64,000 nt of DNA. It comes from Rhodovarius lipocyclicus (lineage in GTDB: Bacteria > Pseudomonadota > Alphaproteobacteria > Acetobacterales > Acetobacteraceae). The stretch covers positions 1 through 64,000 of the forward strand of contig NZ_JAAABL010000013.1 in NCBI RefSeq assembly GCF_009900765.1, written 5' to 3'. Shown here piece after piece: positions 9,029 through 23,804 of this stretch; within the stretch, counting starts at the first letter, position 1, and each line of letters opens with the position of its first letter. The notes under the pieces are model-generated. The model saw only the letters and a list, made by a program, of their open reading frames with translations, was not told the origin of the DNA and did not search any database. A program made the position numbers and the translations under genes.

Positions 9029-9056
9029 TTGCCCCGCGCGGGGCAGGCCATACACT
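9029..9056 (+). promoter_or_regulatory. Candidate promoter of the Bug-family gene
   Basis: TTGCCC (9029-9034), a 16-bp spacer and TACACT (9051-9056) lie 34 bp before the next start. The spacer includes the palindrome GCCCCGCGCGGGGC, which could also act as a terminator for the CoA-transferase pair. Weak evidence, assigned by eye. Confidence 0.25.
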
Positions 9057-9089
9057 GGGTGCAACAAAGAACGCACCCGAGGAACCGCC

Positions 9090-10061
9090 ATGCACCCCAT
9101 CACCCGCCGTGCCGCCCTGTCCCTGGGCGGCACCGCCCTGGCCGCCCCTGCCCTGGCGCAGGCCTGGCCCGCCCGGCCCATCCGCATCATCGTGCCCTAT
9201 ACGCCCGGCGGCACCACGGATATCGCCACCCGCCTGCTGGCCGAACCGCTCGCCCGCGCCCTGTCCCAGCATGTGGTGGTGGAAAACCGCCCCGGGGCCA
9301 ACAGCATCGTGGGCGCGGCCGCCACGGCCAGCAGCCCGCCCGATGGCTATACCCTGGCGATGGTGCTGCCCGCCCATGCCGCCAACGCCACCATGCAGGC
9401 CGGGCGCCTGCCCTTCGATGCCGTGAACAGCTTCGCGCCCGTGTCGCTCATGGTCACCTCGCCGCTGGTGCTGGCGGGGGCCAAGCAGATTCCGGCGCAG
9501 GACCTGCGCGGCTACATGGATTATGTCCGCCGCAATCCGGGGCGGGTGAATTACGGTTCCTCCGGTATCGGCGCCACGGCCCATATGGCCATGGAGATGC
9601 TGAAGATGAAAACCGGGCTGCAGATGGAACACGTGCCCTATCGCGGCACCCAGCCCGCATTGGCGGACCTGATGGCGGGCCATATCGGGCTGATGTTCGA
9701 CACCATCTCCGGCCTCAAGCCGCATTTCGATGCCGGTTCGATCCGCGCGCTGGGCTTCGCCGCCGACGCCCGGCCCAGCTTCGCGCCCAACATCCCGACC
9801 CTGGCCGAGGGCGGCGTGCCGGATGTGGTCGCCAGCACCTGGTGCATGCTGCTGGCGCCCGCGGGCACGCCCGCCGCCATCGTCGAGCGCGTCGCCACCG
9901 AAACCCGCAAGATCGTGCAGGACCCGGCCATGGCGGCCCGCCTGCATGAGCTGGGCTTTGTCCCCGAGGGGCTGGACCCCGAGCGCACCGCCACCTTCCT
10001 GCGCAGCGAGGTGGAGCGCTGGGGCGCCGTGATCCGCGCGGCCGATATCCGCGCGGAATAG
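9090..10061 (+). CDS. Bug-family (TctC-like) solute-binding protein
   Basis: 323 residues with a Tat-type leader: twin Arg at 6-7 (ITRRAALSLGG) and a cleavage-like APALAQA near 19-25. The mature start WPARPIRIIVPYTPGGTTDI and the VVVENRPGANSIVGA block are the hallmarks of Bordetella uptake gene (Bug) / tripartite tricarboxylate transporter receptors, which bind carboxylates in the periplasm by a two-lobed clamp. GAGG precedes ATG 9090. No TctA or TctB membrane subunits are nearby, so the partner transporter must be elsewhere or the protein acts as a sensor. The next gene converges 9 bp away. Confidence 0.9.
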   Translation: MHPITRRAALSLGGTALAAPALAQAWPARPIRIIVPYTPGGTTDIATRLLAEPLARALSQHVVVENRPGANSIVGAAATASSPPDGYTLAMVLPAHAANATMQAGRLPFDAVNSFAPVSLMVTSPLVLAGAKQIPAQDLRGYMDYVRRNPGRVNYGSSGIGATAHMAMEMLKMKTGLQMEHVPYRGTQPALADLMAGHIGLMFDTISGLKPHFDAGSIRALGFAADARPSFAPNIPTLAEGGVPDVVASTWCMLLAPAGTPAAIVERVATETRKIVQDPAMAARLHELGFVPEGLDPERTATFLRSEVERWGAVIRAADIRAE

Positions 10062-10070
10062 CGCGCGGCC

Positions 10071-10541
10071 TCAGCCCGCGATTTCGAACATCCCCTCCAC
10101 CTCGCAGGCGGCGTTGCCGGGCAGGCTCGGCACGCCGATCGTGCTGCGGGCGTGGCGGCCGGCATCGCCGAACACCTCCACCGCCAGGTCGGAAGCACCG
10201 TTCATCACCACGGGATGGGCGGTGAATTCCGGCGGCGCGGCGATGAAGCCACCCAGGCGGACCACCTTCGTCACGCGGTCCAGGTCGCCGTCACAAGCGG
10301 CCTTCAGCTGCGCCAGCACATTCACGAAGCACAGGCGCGCGGCCTCCTTCGCGGTCTCGGGCGCCACCTCGGCGCCGACCTTGCCGACATAGGCGATGGC
10401 GCCGTCCTTGAGCGGGATCTGGCCGGAAACGACCACCAGGCTGCCCGTGCGGGTCCAGCCCACATAATTGGCGACCGGCGCGGGGGCCGCGGGCAAGGTG
10501 ATGCCGAGTTCGGCGAGACGGGCTTCGATGCGGCCGGCCAT
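10071..10541 (-). CDS. RidA family protein (reactive imine deaminase-like)
   Basis: 156 residues of the YjgF/YER057c/UK114 fold. The family signature is present near the C-terminus: ARSTIGVPSLPGNAACEVE, with the key Arg at about 132 and Glu at about 149. LVVVSGQIPLKDG sits at the expected place. Archetypal RidA hydrolyses enamine or imine intermediates made by PLP enzymes; this longer form (about 155 residues rather than 128) belongs to the Rid subfamilies whose substrates are less certain. Transcribed alone on the minus strand, downstream end facing the Bug-family gene. Confidence 0.88.
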   Translation of the reverse strand: MAGRIEARLAELGITLPAAPAPVANYVGWTRTGSLVVVSGQIPLKDGAIAYVGKVGAEVAPETAKEAARLCFVNVLAQLKAACDGDLDRVTKVVRLGGFIAAPPEFTAHPVVMNGASDLAVEVFGDAGRHARSTIGVPSLPGNAACEVEGMFEIAG

Positions 10542-10615
10542 GGGGCTCTCCAGTCAGAATGAGAGGGAGAGCATACAGGGGTTGGGAAGGTTGGGGAGGG
10601 CGCCCCCCTCGGCAC

Positions 10616-16267
<5,652 letters not shown>

Positions 16268-16292
16268 CAATCCCTCGTTCCCATCACTCCCG

Positions 16293-19217
16293 ATGCTGCG
16301 CAACCCCTCCCCGCCCCGTCCCTTGCCGCCCGCCTTCGATCCGGAGGCCCTGGCCCTCACCCTCGAACATCTGCGCGAGGGCGACGCCCCGCAACGCGCC
16401 CTGGCCGACAGCGCGCAGGCCCAGCCCTGGATCGCGGCCCTGGCCGGCCACAGCCCCTATCTGGCCGAACTGTTGCAGCGAGAGGCGGAGCTGTTCCAGC
16501 GCTTCCTGGCCAAAGGGCCGGAGGACGCGTTCAAGCTCTGCCTCGCGCCGCTGAAGCGCGTGGCGGCGGGTACGCCGCGCGCGGCGCTCGGCGCGCTGCT
16601 GCGCCAGGTGAAGCGCCGCGCCGCCCTCGTCATCGCCGCCGCCGACATCAGCGGCCAATGGCCGCTGGACCGCGTGACGGGCGCCCTCTCCACCCTCGCG
16701 GAGGAATGCCTCCAGGCCGCCTGCCGTCACCTGCTGCGCACCGCCGTGGAACGCGGGGAATTGAAGCGGGTTGCCGCGCGCGGCGCGAAAGGCTGCGGCC
16801 TCGTCATTCTGGGCATGGGCAAGTTCGGCGCGCGGGAGCTGAACTATTCCTCCGACATCGACCTGATCGTGATGTTCGACCCGGAGGCCGCGATCGACCC
16901 CGATGAGGCCCAGCACGCCTATGTGCGCATCGCCCGCGACCTGGTGCGGCTGATGGAGGAACGCACGGCGGAGGGCTATGTCTTCCGCACCGACCTGCGC
17001 CTGCGCCCCGATCCCTCGGCCACGCCACTGGCCGTGCCCATCCTGTCCGCCATTTCCTATTACGAGAGCATGGGCGCCACCTGGGAACGCGCGGCCATGA
17101 TCAAGGCGCGCCCGGTGGCGGGCGACATCGCGGCGGGCGAGGCCTTCCTGAACGAGATCCGCCCCTTCGTCTGGCGCCGCCACCTGGATTTCGCGGCCCT
17201 GGCGGACATCCATTCGATCAAGCGCCAGATCCATGAACACCAGGCGGACAAGAAGGGCGCGCACGACCGCATCCAGGTGCCCGGCCACAACGTGAAGCTG
17301 GGGCGCGGCGGCATCCGGGAAATCGAGTTCACCGCCCAGGCGCTGCAACTGATCTGGGGCGGGCGGGACCCGGCGCTGCGCAACCCCACCACCCTGGGCG
17401 CGCTGACCGCGCTGGTCACGGCCGGCAAGCTGGACCGCGCGGCACTGGCCGGCCTGTCCGATGCCTATGTCTTCCTGCGGGAGCTGGAACACCGACTGCA
17501 GATGATCGAGGACCGCCAGACCCACCAGATGCCGGAGGACGAGGCCGGCATCGCCCGCATCGCCAGCCTGATGGGCTATCCGAACGCGGAGGCGCTGGGC
17601 CAGGACATGACCCGCCGCATGGCGGTGGTGGAGGCGCACTACACCCGCGTGTTCGAGGGCATCGTGGGCGTGCGCCATGGCGGCGAGTTCACCATGCCCA
17701 CCGGCCCGGACGACGCGCCGGAGGCCGTGGCGCGGCTGCAGGCGCTGGGCTTCAAGGACGGCGCCAGCGCCCTGGCCATGCTGCGCGGCTGGGAGCAGGG
17801 CCGGGTGCGCGCCACCCGCAGCGACCGCGCGCGCATGCTGTTGCAGGGCCTGCTGCCCAGCCTGCTGGAAACCTTCGCCCAGCAGGCCGAACCCGACCAC
17901 GTGCTGGCGCGCTTCGACGCCATGCTGGCCCGGCTGCCGGTGGGCGTGCAGATCCTGTCGCTGATGGCGCGCAACCCCATGCTGCTGCAACGGGTGGCGA
18001 ACATTTTGGGCGCGGCGCCCTATCTGGCGGACCACCTGGCCAACGCGCCCGCCGCCTTCGAGGCGCTGCTGGGCCACGACCCCGCCGCCCCCCTGCCGGT
18101 GGCCGCCCTGGTGCGGGACGCCCGGCATTTCGAGGAAGCGCTGGACAGCGCCCGCCGCCTGGCCACCGAGCGCCGGTTCGAGATCGACACCGCCATGCTG
18201 GAAGGCCGGCTGACGGCGGATGAGGCGGGGGGGCTGCGCTCCGGCATGGCGGATGCCGTGATCGGCGCCATCATGCCCGCCGTGGCCGAGGAATTCGCCA
18301 TCCGCCACGGCCGGATCGAGGGCGGGTCGCTGGCCATGCTGGCGCTCGGCAAGCTCGGCGGGCGGGAGATGCTGCCGCGCTCGGACCTCGACATCGTGCT
18401 GCTGTATGAGCACGCGGAGGATGCGGAGGCGTCCTCGGGCGGGACGAAATCGCTCGCACCCAGCGAATATTTCATCCGGCTGTCGCACCAAGTGGTGGCG
18501 GCGCTGTCGGCCCCGGGGGCGGAGGGTAAGCTGTTCGACGTGGACATGCGGCTGCGCCCCACTGGCAACAAGGGGCCGGTGGCCACCCGCCTGGCCAGCT
18601 TCAGCCGCTATCACGCCGAGGAAAGCTGGACGTGGGAGCGCATGGCGCTGCTGCGCGGCCGGGTGGTGGGCGGGGAGCCCGCCTTCCGCGCCCGGGTGGA
18701 GGCGGCGCTGCGCGTGGCCCAGCTGCGCCCCCTGCCGCCCGGCAAGGCCTTGGCGGATGCGGCCGCCATGCGCGGGCGCATGCTGCGCGACCTGCCGCCC
18801 GAGGGCGCGTGGGACCTGAAAGCCATGCCCGGCGGCATGATCGAGGTGGAGTTCATCGCCCAGGCGTTGACGCTGGAACACGCGCCGCACCAGCCCGGCC
18901 TGCTGGTGGGCAACACCAAGGCCGCGCTGACGGCCCTGGGCGCGGCCGGGCTGCTGCCGGAACACGAGACCCTGGTGCGGGCCGAGACGCTGTGGCGCAC
19001 CCTGCTGGGCCTGCGCCGGCTGATGGCACCAGGCCCGCGCGACGCGGCGCTCTCCGCCGCCGCCGAGGCCGCGCTGCTGTATGGCGCGGGCCAGGTGCTG
19101 GGCCGGCAACCCGTTGACCTTCCGGCATTGCGGACACAGATCGAGGAACACGCGGCGGCGGTGCGGGCGGCCTTCATCCGCCATATCGGCCGCCCCGAAG
19201 CAGGAGAGACCCCATGA
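16293..19217 (+). CDS. glnE: Bifunctional glutamine synthetase adenylyltransferase/deadenylase
   Basis: 974 residues, the normal size for GlnE. Two nucleotidyltransferase domains are visible: LVILGMGKFGARELNYSSDI (about 169-188, active Asp pair in DIDLIVMFD) for deadenylylation, and LAMLALGKLGGREMLPRSDL (about 680-700, DLDIVLLYE) for adenylylation. Each is followed by a helical bundle (for example KLGRGGIREIEFTAQALQLIW, where PII binding is coupled). It adds or removes AMP on glutamine synthetase in answer to PII state and glutamine. Its upstream partner in the cascade, glnD, is 17 kb downstream in this window. It overlaps the next gene by 4 bp (ATGA), so bcp is translationally coupled. Confidence 0.97.
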   Translation: MLRNPSPPRPLPPAFDPEALALTLEHLREGDAPQRALADSAQAQPWIAALAGHSPYLAELLQREAELFQRFLAKGPEDAFKLCLAPLKRVAAGTPRAALGALLRQVKRRAALVIAAADISGQWPLDRVTGALSTLAEECLQAACRHLLRTAVERGELKRVAARGAKGCGLVILGMGKFGARELNYSSDIDLIVMFDPEAAIDPDEAQHAYVRIARDLVRLMEERTAEGYVFRTDLRLRPDPSATPLAVPILSAISYYESMGATWERAAMIKARPVAGDIAAGEAFLNEIRPFVWRRHLDFAALADIHSIKRQIHEHQADKKGAHDRIQVPGHNVKLGRGGIREIEFTAQALQLIWGGRDPALRNPTTLGALTALVTAGKLDRAALAGLSDAYVFLRELEHRLQMIEDRQTHQMPEDEAGIARIASLMGYPNAEALGQDMTRRMAVVEAHYTRVFEGIVGVRHGGEFTMPTGPDDAPEAVARLQALGFKDGASALAMLRGWEQGRVRATRSDRARMLLQGLLPSLLETFAQQAEPDHVLARFDAMLARLPVGVQILSLMARNPMLLQRVANILGAAPYLADHLANAPAAFEALLGHDPAAPLPVAALVRDARHFEEALDSARRLATERRFEIDTAMLEGRLTADEAGGLRSGMADAVIGAIMPAVAEEFAIRHGRIEGGSLAMLALGKLGGREMLPRSDLDIVLLYEHAEDAEASSGGTKSLAPSEYFIRLSHQVVAALSAPGAEGKLFDVDMRLRPTGNKGPVATRLASFSRYHAEESWTWERMALLRGRVVGGEPAFRARVEAALRVAQLRPLPPGKALADAAAMRGRMLRDLPPEGAWDLKAMPGGMIEVEFIAQALTLEHAPHQPGLLVGNTKAALTALGAAGLLPEHETLVRAETLWRTLLGLRRLMAPGPRDAALSAAAEAALLYGAGQVLGRQPVDLPALRTQIEEHAAAVRAAFIRHIGRPEAGETP

Positions 19218-19690
19218 CCGAAGCCCCTGGCCCCCATATCGGTGACGAAGCCCCCGCCTTCACCCTGACCGCCAGCGGCGGGCGGGAAGTGTCCTCCGCC
19301 GCGCTGAAGGGAGCGCCCTATCTGCTGTATTTCTACCCCAAGGCGAACACGCCCGGCTGCACCACCCAGGCCTGCGGCATCCAGGAAGCCCTGCCGGCGC
19401 TGGGCAAGGCGAAGCTGACCGTGATCGGGGTCTCGCCCGACCCGATGCCGCCGATCGAGAAGTTCGCCGCCAAGTACAAGCTGGAATTCCCGCTGGCCTC
19501 GGACGAGGACCACAAGGTGGCCGAGGCCTATAACGTGTGGGTCGAGAAATCCATGTACGGCAAGACCTATATGGGCATGGAGCGGTCGAGCTTCCTGGTC
19601 GGCGCGGATGGGAAGATCGCGAAGGTGTGGCGCAAGGTGAAGCCGGATGCGCATGCCGCCGAAGTGATGAAGGCAGTCGCGGCACTTTAA
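19214..19690 (+). CDS. bcp: Thioredoxin-dependent peroxiredoxin (BCP/PrxQ type)
   Basis: 158 residues. TPGCTTQAC (46-54) holds the peroxidatic Cys49 and the resolving Cys54 five residues later, the atypical 2-Cys layout of BCP/PrxQ. The GDEAPAFTL start, YLLYFYPKANTPGC and the late MERSSFLVGADG are family-typical. It reduces hydrogen peroxide and organic hydroperoxides in the cytoplasm with thioredoxin as donor. ATG 19214 overlaps the glnE stop, so the two are an operon. Confidence 0.95.
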   Translation: MTEAPGPHIGDEAPAFTLTASGGREVSSAALKGAPYLLYFYPKANTPGCTTQACGIQEALPALGKAKLTVIGVSPDPMPPIEKFAAKYKLEFPLASDEDHKVAEAYNVWVEKSMYGKTYMGMERSSFLVGADGKIAKVWRKVKPDAHAAEVMKAVAAL

Positions 19691-19767
19691 GCTTTCATTC
19701 ATTTTCATGAGAGACAGGCCGCGCGGCCTGCCTCACCATGCTCCTGGAGACAGGAGTATCCGCCCCC

Positions 19768-22563
19768 ATGTCCATGAGCCTGAGCCTGGTGAACCTGGGG
19801 GCGGATGGCTGGCCCGGGGCCCCCTCGCCCCCGGAAGGCCGCACGAGCTACACCAGCCAAGCGCTGTCGGGCGATGGGCGTTTTCTGCTGCTGAGCAGTT
19901 CAGCCGCGGCGATCGCCGGCACGCCACGTGACAATGCCTCCTCGGGCATGTGGGGCGATCCTTACAATTCTCCGATCTATCCCCTCGAAATCTATCTGGT
20001 CGATACGCTGGAAGGCACGAGCCGCCTGGTCACGCCCGGCAACTACGCCGTGGGCAACGCCCGCCTTTCCACCGACGGCGGCATCGTGCTGTTCGAAGCC
20101 TCGCCATGGCCGACCGCGCTGGACCCCGCGGCCAATGTGTCTGGCGCCACCAGCACCCGGCTTTTCTTCTGGCACGCGGAAAGCGGCGCCGTGCAGGCGC
20201 TGGCCATCGACCCGGCGCTGATCGACGGGGCCACCGGAGCGACCTACAGCGGCTCCTCCGCCGATCTGAACCATGTCTTCATGACGACGATCATCGGGAA
20301 CATCTCGACGCTGTGGCGCTACGACGTCACCACCGGCACGACCCTTCGCATCCTGGATGCGCCGCCGTACCCGACATCCTCCGGCTACACGAATGGCGGA
20401 CCCTTCACCGCGGCGGAATCGGCCGATGGCCGTTATGTGGTGTTCGCCAGCAGCGCCATGTTCGATCCGCGCGACACGAACGCCTATTCGGACATCTTCC
20501 GCTACGACACCCTGACCGGCACGCTGCGGCATGTCTCCCACACCGCGGCCGGCGGCTACGCGGTGCAGGGCGGCACCTACATCCTGTCGAACACCAATGT
20601 CGGCCCGACCGTCTCGGTGGATGGGCGCTACGTCGTCTACATGGGGGGCGGGCCGGGCGCGTCCACACCCCAGGTGTGGCTGTGGGACGCGCTGACCGAC
20701 ACCAGCACCGAGGTCAGCCGCACCCCCAGCGGCAACGCGACCTATGGCGTGGCCAATGCGGTGATCTCCGCCGATGGGCGCTTCGTCGCCTACAGCGCGC
20801 AGGAATCCCGTGCCATTCCAGGGATGCTGCTGGGTGCCTGGAACAACTTCCTGTACGACCAGCAGACCGGTACGACGACGCTGCTGGACCCGGCGCGCTA
20901 CGGTACCTCCTCCGTCCTCGGCTTCTCGGCCGACAGCAAAGCGCTGATCTTCACGACACCGCTTCCGCTGCTGCCCGGCGACACGGACCTCACGGTGGAC
21001 CTCTACCGCCTGTTCCTCCACGGCGACACCACCGCCCCCACCCTGGCCATCACCAGCAGCGACAGCGACCTTACGCGCGGTGAGACCGCCACCATCACCT
21101 TCGCCTTCTCCGAACTCGTGGGCGGCTTCACCCTGGCGGACGTCGCACTGGCGGGCGGCACGCTGTCCGATCTCTGGACCGCCGACAGCGTCACCTGGAC
21201 CGCCCGCTTCACCCCCACGCCGGGCTGGCACGGCACCGCCGCCTTCATCGTGCTGGGCGGCGCCTATCACGACCTGATCGGCAATTCCGGCACCTCCGCC
21301 GGGTTGAACCAGGCGGTGGCCACCGATGTGCTGGGCGCCACGCCCATCCTGTTCTCCGTCACCACCGACACCGGCACGGCGGGGGATTTCATCACCGGCG
21401 ACGGCACGCTGGTGCTGCATGGCCAGGCGGGGGCGCTGCGGGGCGTGCAGGTCTCGCTGGCGGGCGGCGGGTCGCTGGGCACCACCATCGCGGACATGAA
21501 CGGGCAATGGAGCCTGGACCTGACCGGCGCGCCCTTCGCCCCGGGCCTCTACACGCTGCATGTCACGGCCGATGACGGCGCGGGCGGCAGTCTCGCGGCC
21601 GCACAGGATACGGTGCTGCTGGTCACGGCCAGCGAGGTCCAGCCGCATCTCGCCCCCGACCACGGCACCACCCGGGCGCTGGGCGGGGGCGCCACGCTGC
21701 ACCTCGGCGGCGGCAGCCACCTGGTGCTGCTGGATGGCGGCGGCAACAGCCTGACCTTGGGCGAGGGCCAGAACTTCGTCATGTCCGGCCATGCGGGCGG
21801 CACCACCATCACCGCCGGCAATGGCGGGCTGGGGCTGGAGCTGCTGGGCTGGAACAACACCATCGCCACCGGCTCCGGCGACGACCAGGTGTGGGCGGGC
21901 ATGGGCATGTCCCTCATCAGCACCGGGGCGGGCAACGACACGGTATGGCTCGGTGCCTCCGGCGCGTCGCAGGTCGATGCCGGCGCGGGAAACGACACCA
22001 TCTACACCGGCGGCGCGCTGGGCGACGTGCTGCGCGGCGGGGCGGGCGACGACCAGTATGTGGTGCGCAGCATCACCACCCAGGTGATCGAGAACGCGGG
22101 CGAAGGCACGGACACGGTCTGGGTGGGGGTGGAGGGCTTCGCCATGCCCGCGAATGTGGAGGTGGCGCGCCTGATCGAGGCGGTGCGCAACTTCACCGGC
22201 GGCGCGGGCAACGAGACCATCGTCGCCAACCAATCCCCCGGCGCTGGCGCCGCGCTGGATGGGGGCGCGGGGGATGACATGCTCTACGGCTCGGCGGGCG
22301 CGGATGTGCTGACCGGCGGCGCGGGCAACGACGTGCTGTTCAGCTATGGCGGCGCGGACCGCTATGTCTTCGGGGCCGGCTGGGGGCAGGACACGATCTG
22401 GGGGTGGGAGGCGGGGCAGAAGCTCGATGTCTCGGGGCTGGGCCTTGGCTTCGCGGACGTGGTGCAGGTGGCGGGCGACGCGATGGTGCGCGTGCTGCTC
22501 GGCGCCAACGGTTTCGACATCCACGGCGCCACCGCCGTAACTATCGGGGATTTCATCTTCTAG
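19768..22563 (+). CDS. Beta-propeller/Ig-like/RTX repeat secreted protein
   Basis: About 931 residues from ATG 19768 (AGGAG at 19752-19756; ATG 19738 is an alternative). Residues to about 420 form TolB/WD40-like propeller blades with recurring SADGRYVVF/SVDGRYVVY motifs. An Ig-like domain (about 430-520, SSDSDLTRGETATITFAFSE) and a second beta-sandwich (about 530-630) follow. After these come glycine-Asp RTX repeats of the GGAGNDxL type (about 755-880) and a hydrophobic C-terminus ending DFIF, as in type I secretion substrates. No Sec signal is seen. Expected to be a calcium-binding surface or extracellular protein; no type I secretion genes are in the window. Function beyond that is not evident. 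Confidence 0.82.
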   Translation: MSMSLSLVNLGADGWPGAPSPPEGRTSYTSQALSGDGRFLLLSSSAAAIAGTPRDNASSGMWGDPYNSPIYPLEIYLVDTLEGTSRLVTPGNYAVGNARLSTDGGIVLFEASPWPTALDPAANVSGATSTRLFFWHAESGAVQALAIDPALIDGATGATYSGSSADLNHVFMTTIIGNISTLWRYDVTTGTTLRILDAPPYPTSSGYTNGGPFTAAESADGRYVVFASSAMFDPRDTNAYSDIFRYDTLTGTLRHVSHTAAGGYAVQGGTYILSNTNVGPTVSVDGRYVVYMGGGPGASTPQVWLWDALTDTSTEVSRTPSGNATYGVANAVISADGRFVAYSAQESRAIPGMLLGAWNNFLYDQQTGTTTLLDPARYGTSSVLGFSADSKALIFTTPLPLLPGDTDLTVDLYRLFLHGDTTAPTLAITSSDSDLTRGETATITFAFSELVGGFTLADVALAGGTLSDLWTADSVTWTARFTPTPGWHGTAAFIVLGGAYHDLIGNSGTSAGLNQAVATDVLGATPILFSVTTDTGTAGDFITGDGTLVLHGQAGALRGVQVSLAGGGSLGTTIADMNGQWSLDLTGAPFAPGLYTLHVTADDGAGGSLAAAQDTVLLVTASEVQPHLAPDHGTTRALGGGATLHLGGGSHLVLLDGGGNSLTLGEGQNFVMSGHAGGTTITAGNGGLGLELLGWNNTIATGSGDDQVWAGMGMSLISTGAGNDTVWLGASGASQVDAGAGNDTIYTGGALGDVLRGGAGDDQYVVRSITTQVIENAGEGTDTVWVGVEGFAMPANVEVARLIEAVRNFTGGAGNETIVANQSPGAGAALDGGAGDDMLYGSAGADVLTGGAGNDVLFSYGGADRYVFGAGWGQDTIWGWEAGQKLDVSGLGLGFADVVQVAGDAMVRVLLGANGFDIHGATAVTIGDFIF

Positions 22564-22652
22564 CCTTGCTTCCGCCACAAGCGCCGGGAATGCTCAGGGC
22601 ACCTTCACGAAACCGTGATGGCGCCCACCCCAAGCCGCCGGAAATCCGACGC

Positions 22653-23177
22653 ATGCCCCTCTCCTTCCCCCGCCGCTGGCTCGCCGCCCTGGCCATCGCG
22701 CTTCCCTGCCTGGCCGCCATCGCCACCCCTGCCCAGGCCCAGCGCCGCGACGGGCGCGTCGGCTATCGCGGTGCCGCCGAGATCTGGCAGGTGGAGGAAA
22801 ATGGCCGCTTCCACCGCTGCTTCGCCCTGTTCCCCGGCCCCGGCGGCGGCGCGCGCATCTTCTTCACCCGTGACCGCGAATACCTCATCACCACCCCTGA
22901 CGTACCGCCGCAGCGCGGCCTGCTGACCATGGCGATCAACACGCCGCGCGGCATCATCGGCTTGGATGCGCGCCGCGTCGGCCCGGCCAACGCCCCGCAG
23001 CGCGTGCTGGCGCCGCTGACCGGCATGCAGGCATCGCAGATGCTGGACATCCGCCGCGACTTCACCTTCACGGTCGATACGCGCAGCTTCCGCTATCCGC
23101 TGGGCAACGCGACCATGGCTGACATCTTCGAATCGCTGGAAAGCTGCACCAACAGCGGCTCCGGCTGGCACCGGTAG
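22653..23177 (+). CDS. Secreted protein of unknown function
   Basis: 174 residues from ATG 22653. A clear signal peptide (PRRWLAALAIALPCLAAIA, ending TPAQAQ near residue 29) precedes a small soluble domain with FHRCFALFPGPGGGARIFFT and a C-terminal SLESCTNSGSGWHR. The two mature Cys could form a disulfide. The repeated short hydrophobic strands resemble small beta-sandwich periplasmic proteins such as the IalB group, but I do not see a decisive motif. It stands alone between the RTX gene and phnN. Confidence 0.7.
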   Translation: MPLSFPRRWLAALAIALPCLAAIATPAQAQRRDGRVGYRGAAEIWQVEENGRFHRCFALFPGPGGGARIFFTRDREYLITTPDVPPQRGLLTMAINTPRGIIGLDARRVGPANAPQRVLAPLTGMQASQMLDIRRDFTFTVDTRSFRYPLGNATMADIFESLESCTNSGSGWHR

Positions 23178-23264
23178 GCCAACGGTCACACAACTCCCGC
23201 ACTCATCCACTTGAACCCCGCGCCGATCCCCCGCATGCCTGCCGCCATACGGGAGTCATGACGC

Positions 23265-23792
23265 ATGCTGATCGGTGTGGTGGGCCCTTCGGGCGCGGGG
23301 AAGGACACGGTGATGGCCGGCCTGCGGGAGGCCCTGCGCGATGACCCGCGCTTCGTCTTCGCCCGCCGCGCCATCACCCGCCCCGCCGATGCGGGCGGGG
23401 AGGACCATGAGGCCCTGACCGAGGCCGAATTCGCCCGCCGCGACTTCGCCCTGCAATGGCGGGCCCATGGCCTGCTCTACGGCATCCCCCGCGCCATCGA
23501 GGCCGATCTGGCCCAGGGCCGCGTGGTGCTGGCCAACCTCTCCCGCACGGTGCTGGAGGAAGCGGCGGCGCGCTACCCCTTCGCGGTGCTGCACATCACG
23601 GCCTCGGCCGCGCTGCGCGCCGCGCGCCTGGCCGCCCGCGGGCGTGAGGGCGCGGAGGACATCGCCGCCCGCCTGGCCCGCGAGGCCCCGCTGCCCCCCG
23701 GCCTGCGCGTGCTGACGGTGATGAACGACACCACCCCTGAGGCCGCCATCGCGGTGGCCAGAAATTCTCTTGCATCGCTGCCGAGGCCGTGA
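23265..23792 (+). CDS. phnN: Ribose 1,5-bisphosphate phosphokinase
   Basis: 175 residues of the guanylate-kinase-like fold with Walker A GPSGAGKDT (7-15), then FARRAITRPADAGGEDHEAL and the LHITASAALRAARLAARGRE lid region, all typical of PhnN. The family phosphorylates ribose 1,5-bisphosphate to PRPP at the end of the C-P lyase pathway. No other phn gene is visible here, so it may salvage ribosyl phosphates independently of phosphonate use. Stop 12 bp before a GntR regulator, and probably the first gene of a short operon with it. Confidence 0.9.
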   Translation: MLIGVVGPSGAGKDTVMAGLREALRDDPRFVFARRAITRPADAGGEDHEALTEAEFARRDFALQWRAHGLLYGIPRAIEADLAQGRVVLANLSRTVLEEAAARYPFAVLHITASAALRAARLAARGREGAEDIAARLAREAPLPPGLRVLTVMNDTTPEAAIAVARNSLASLPRP

Positions 23793-23804
23793 CATGTCAG
23801 CGGC

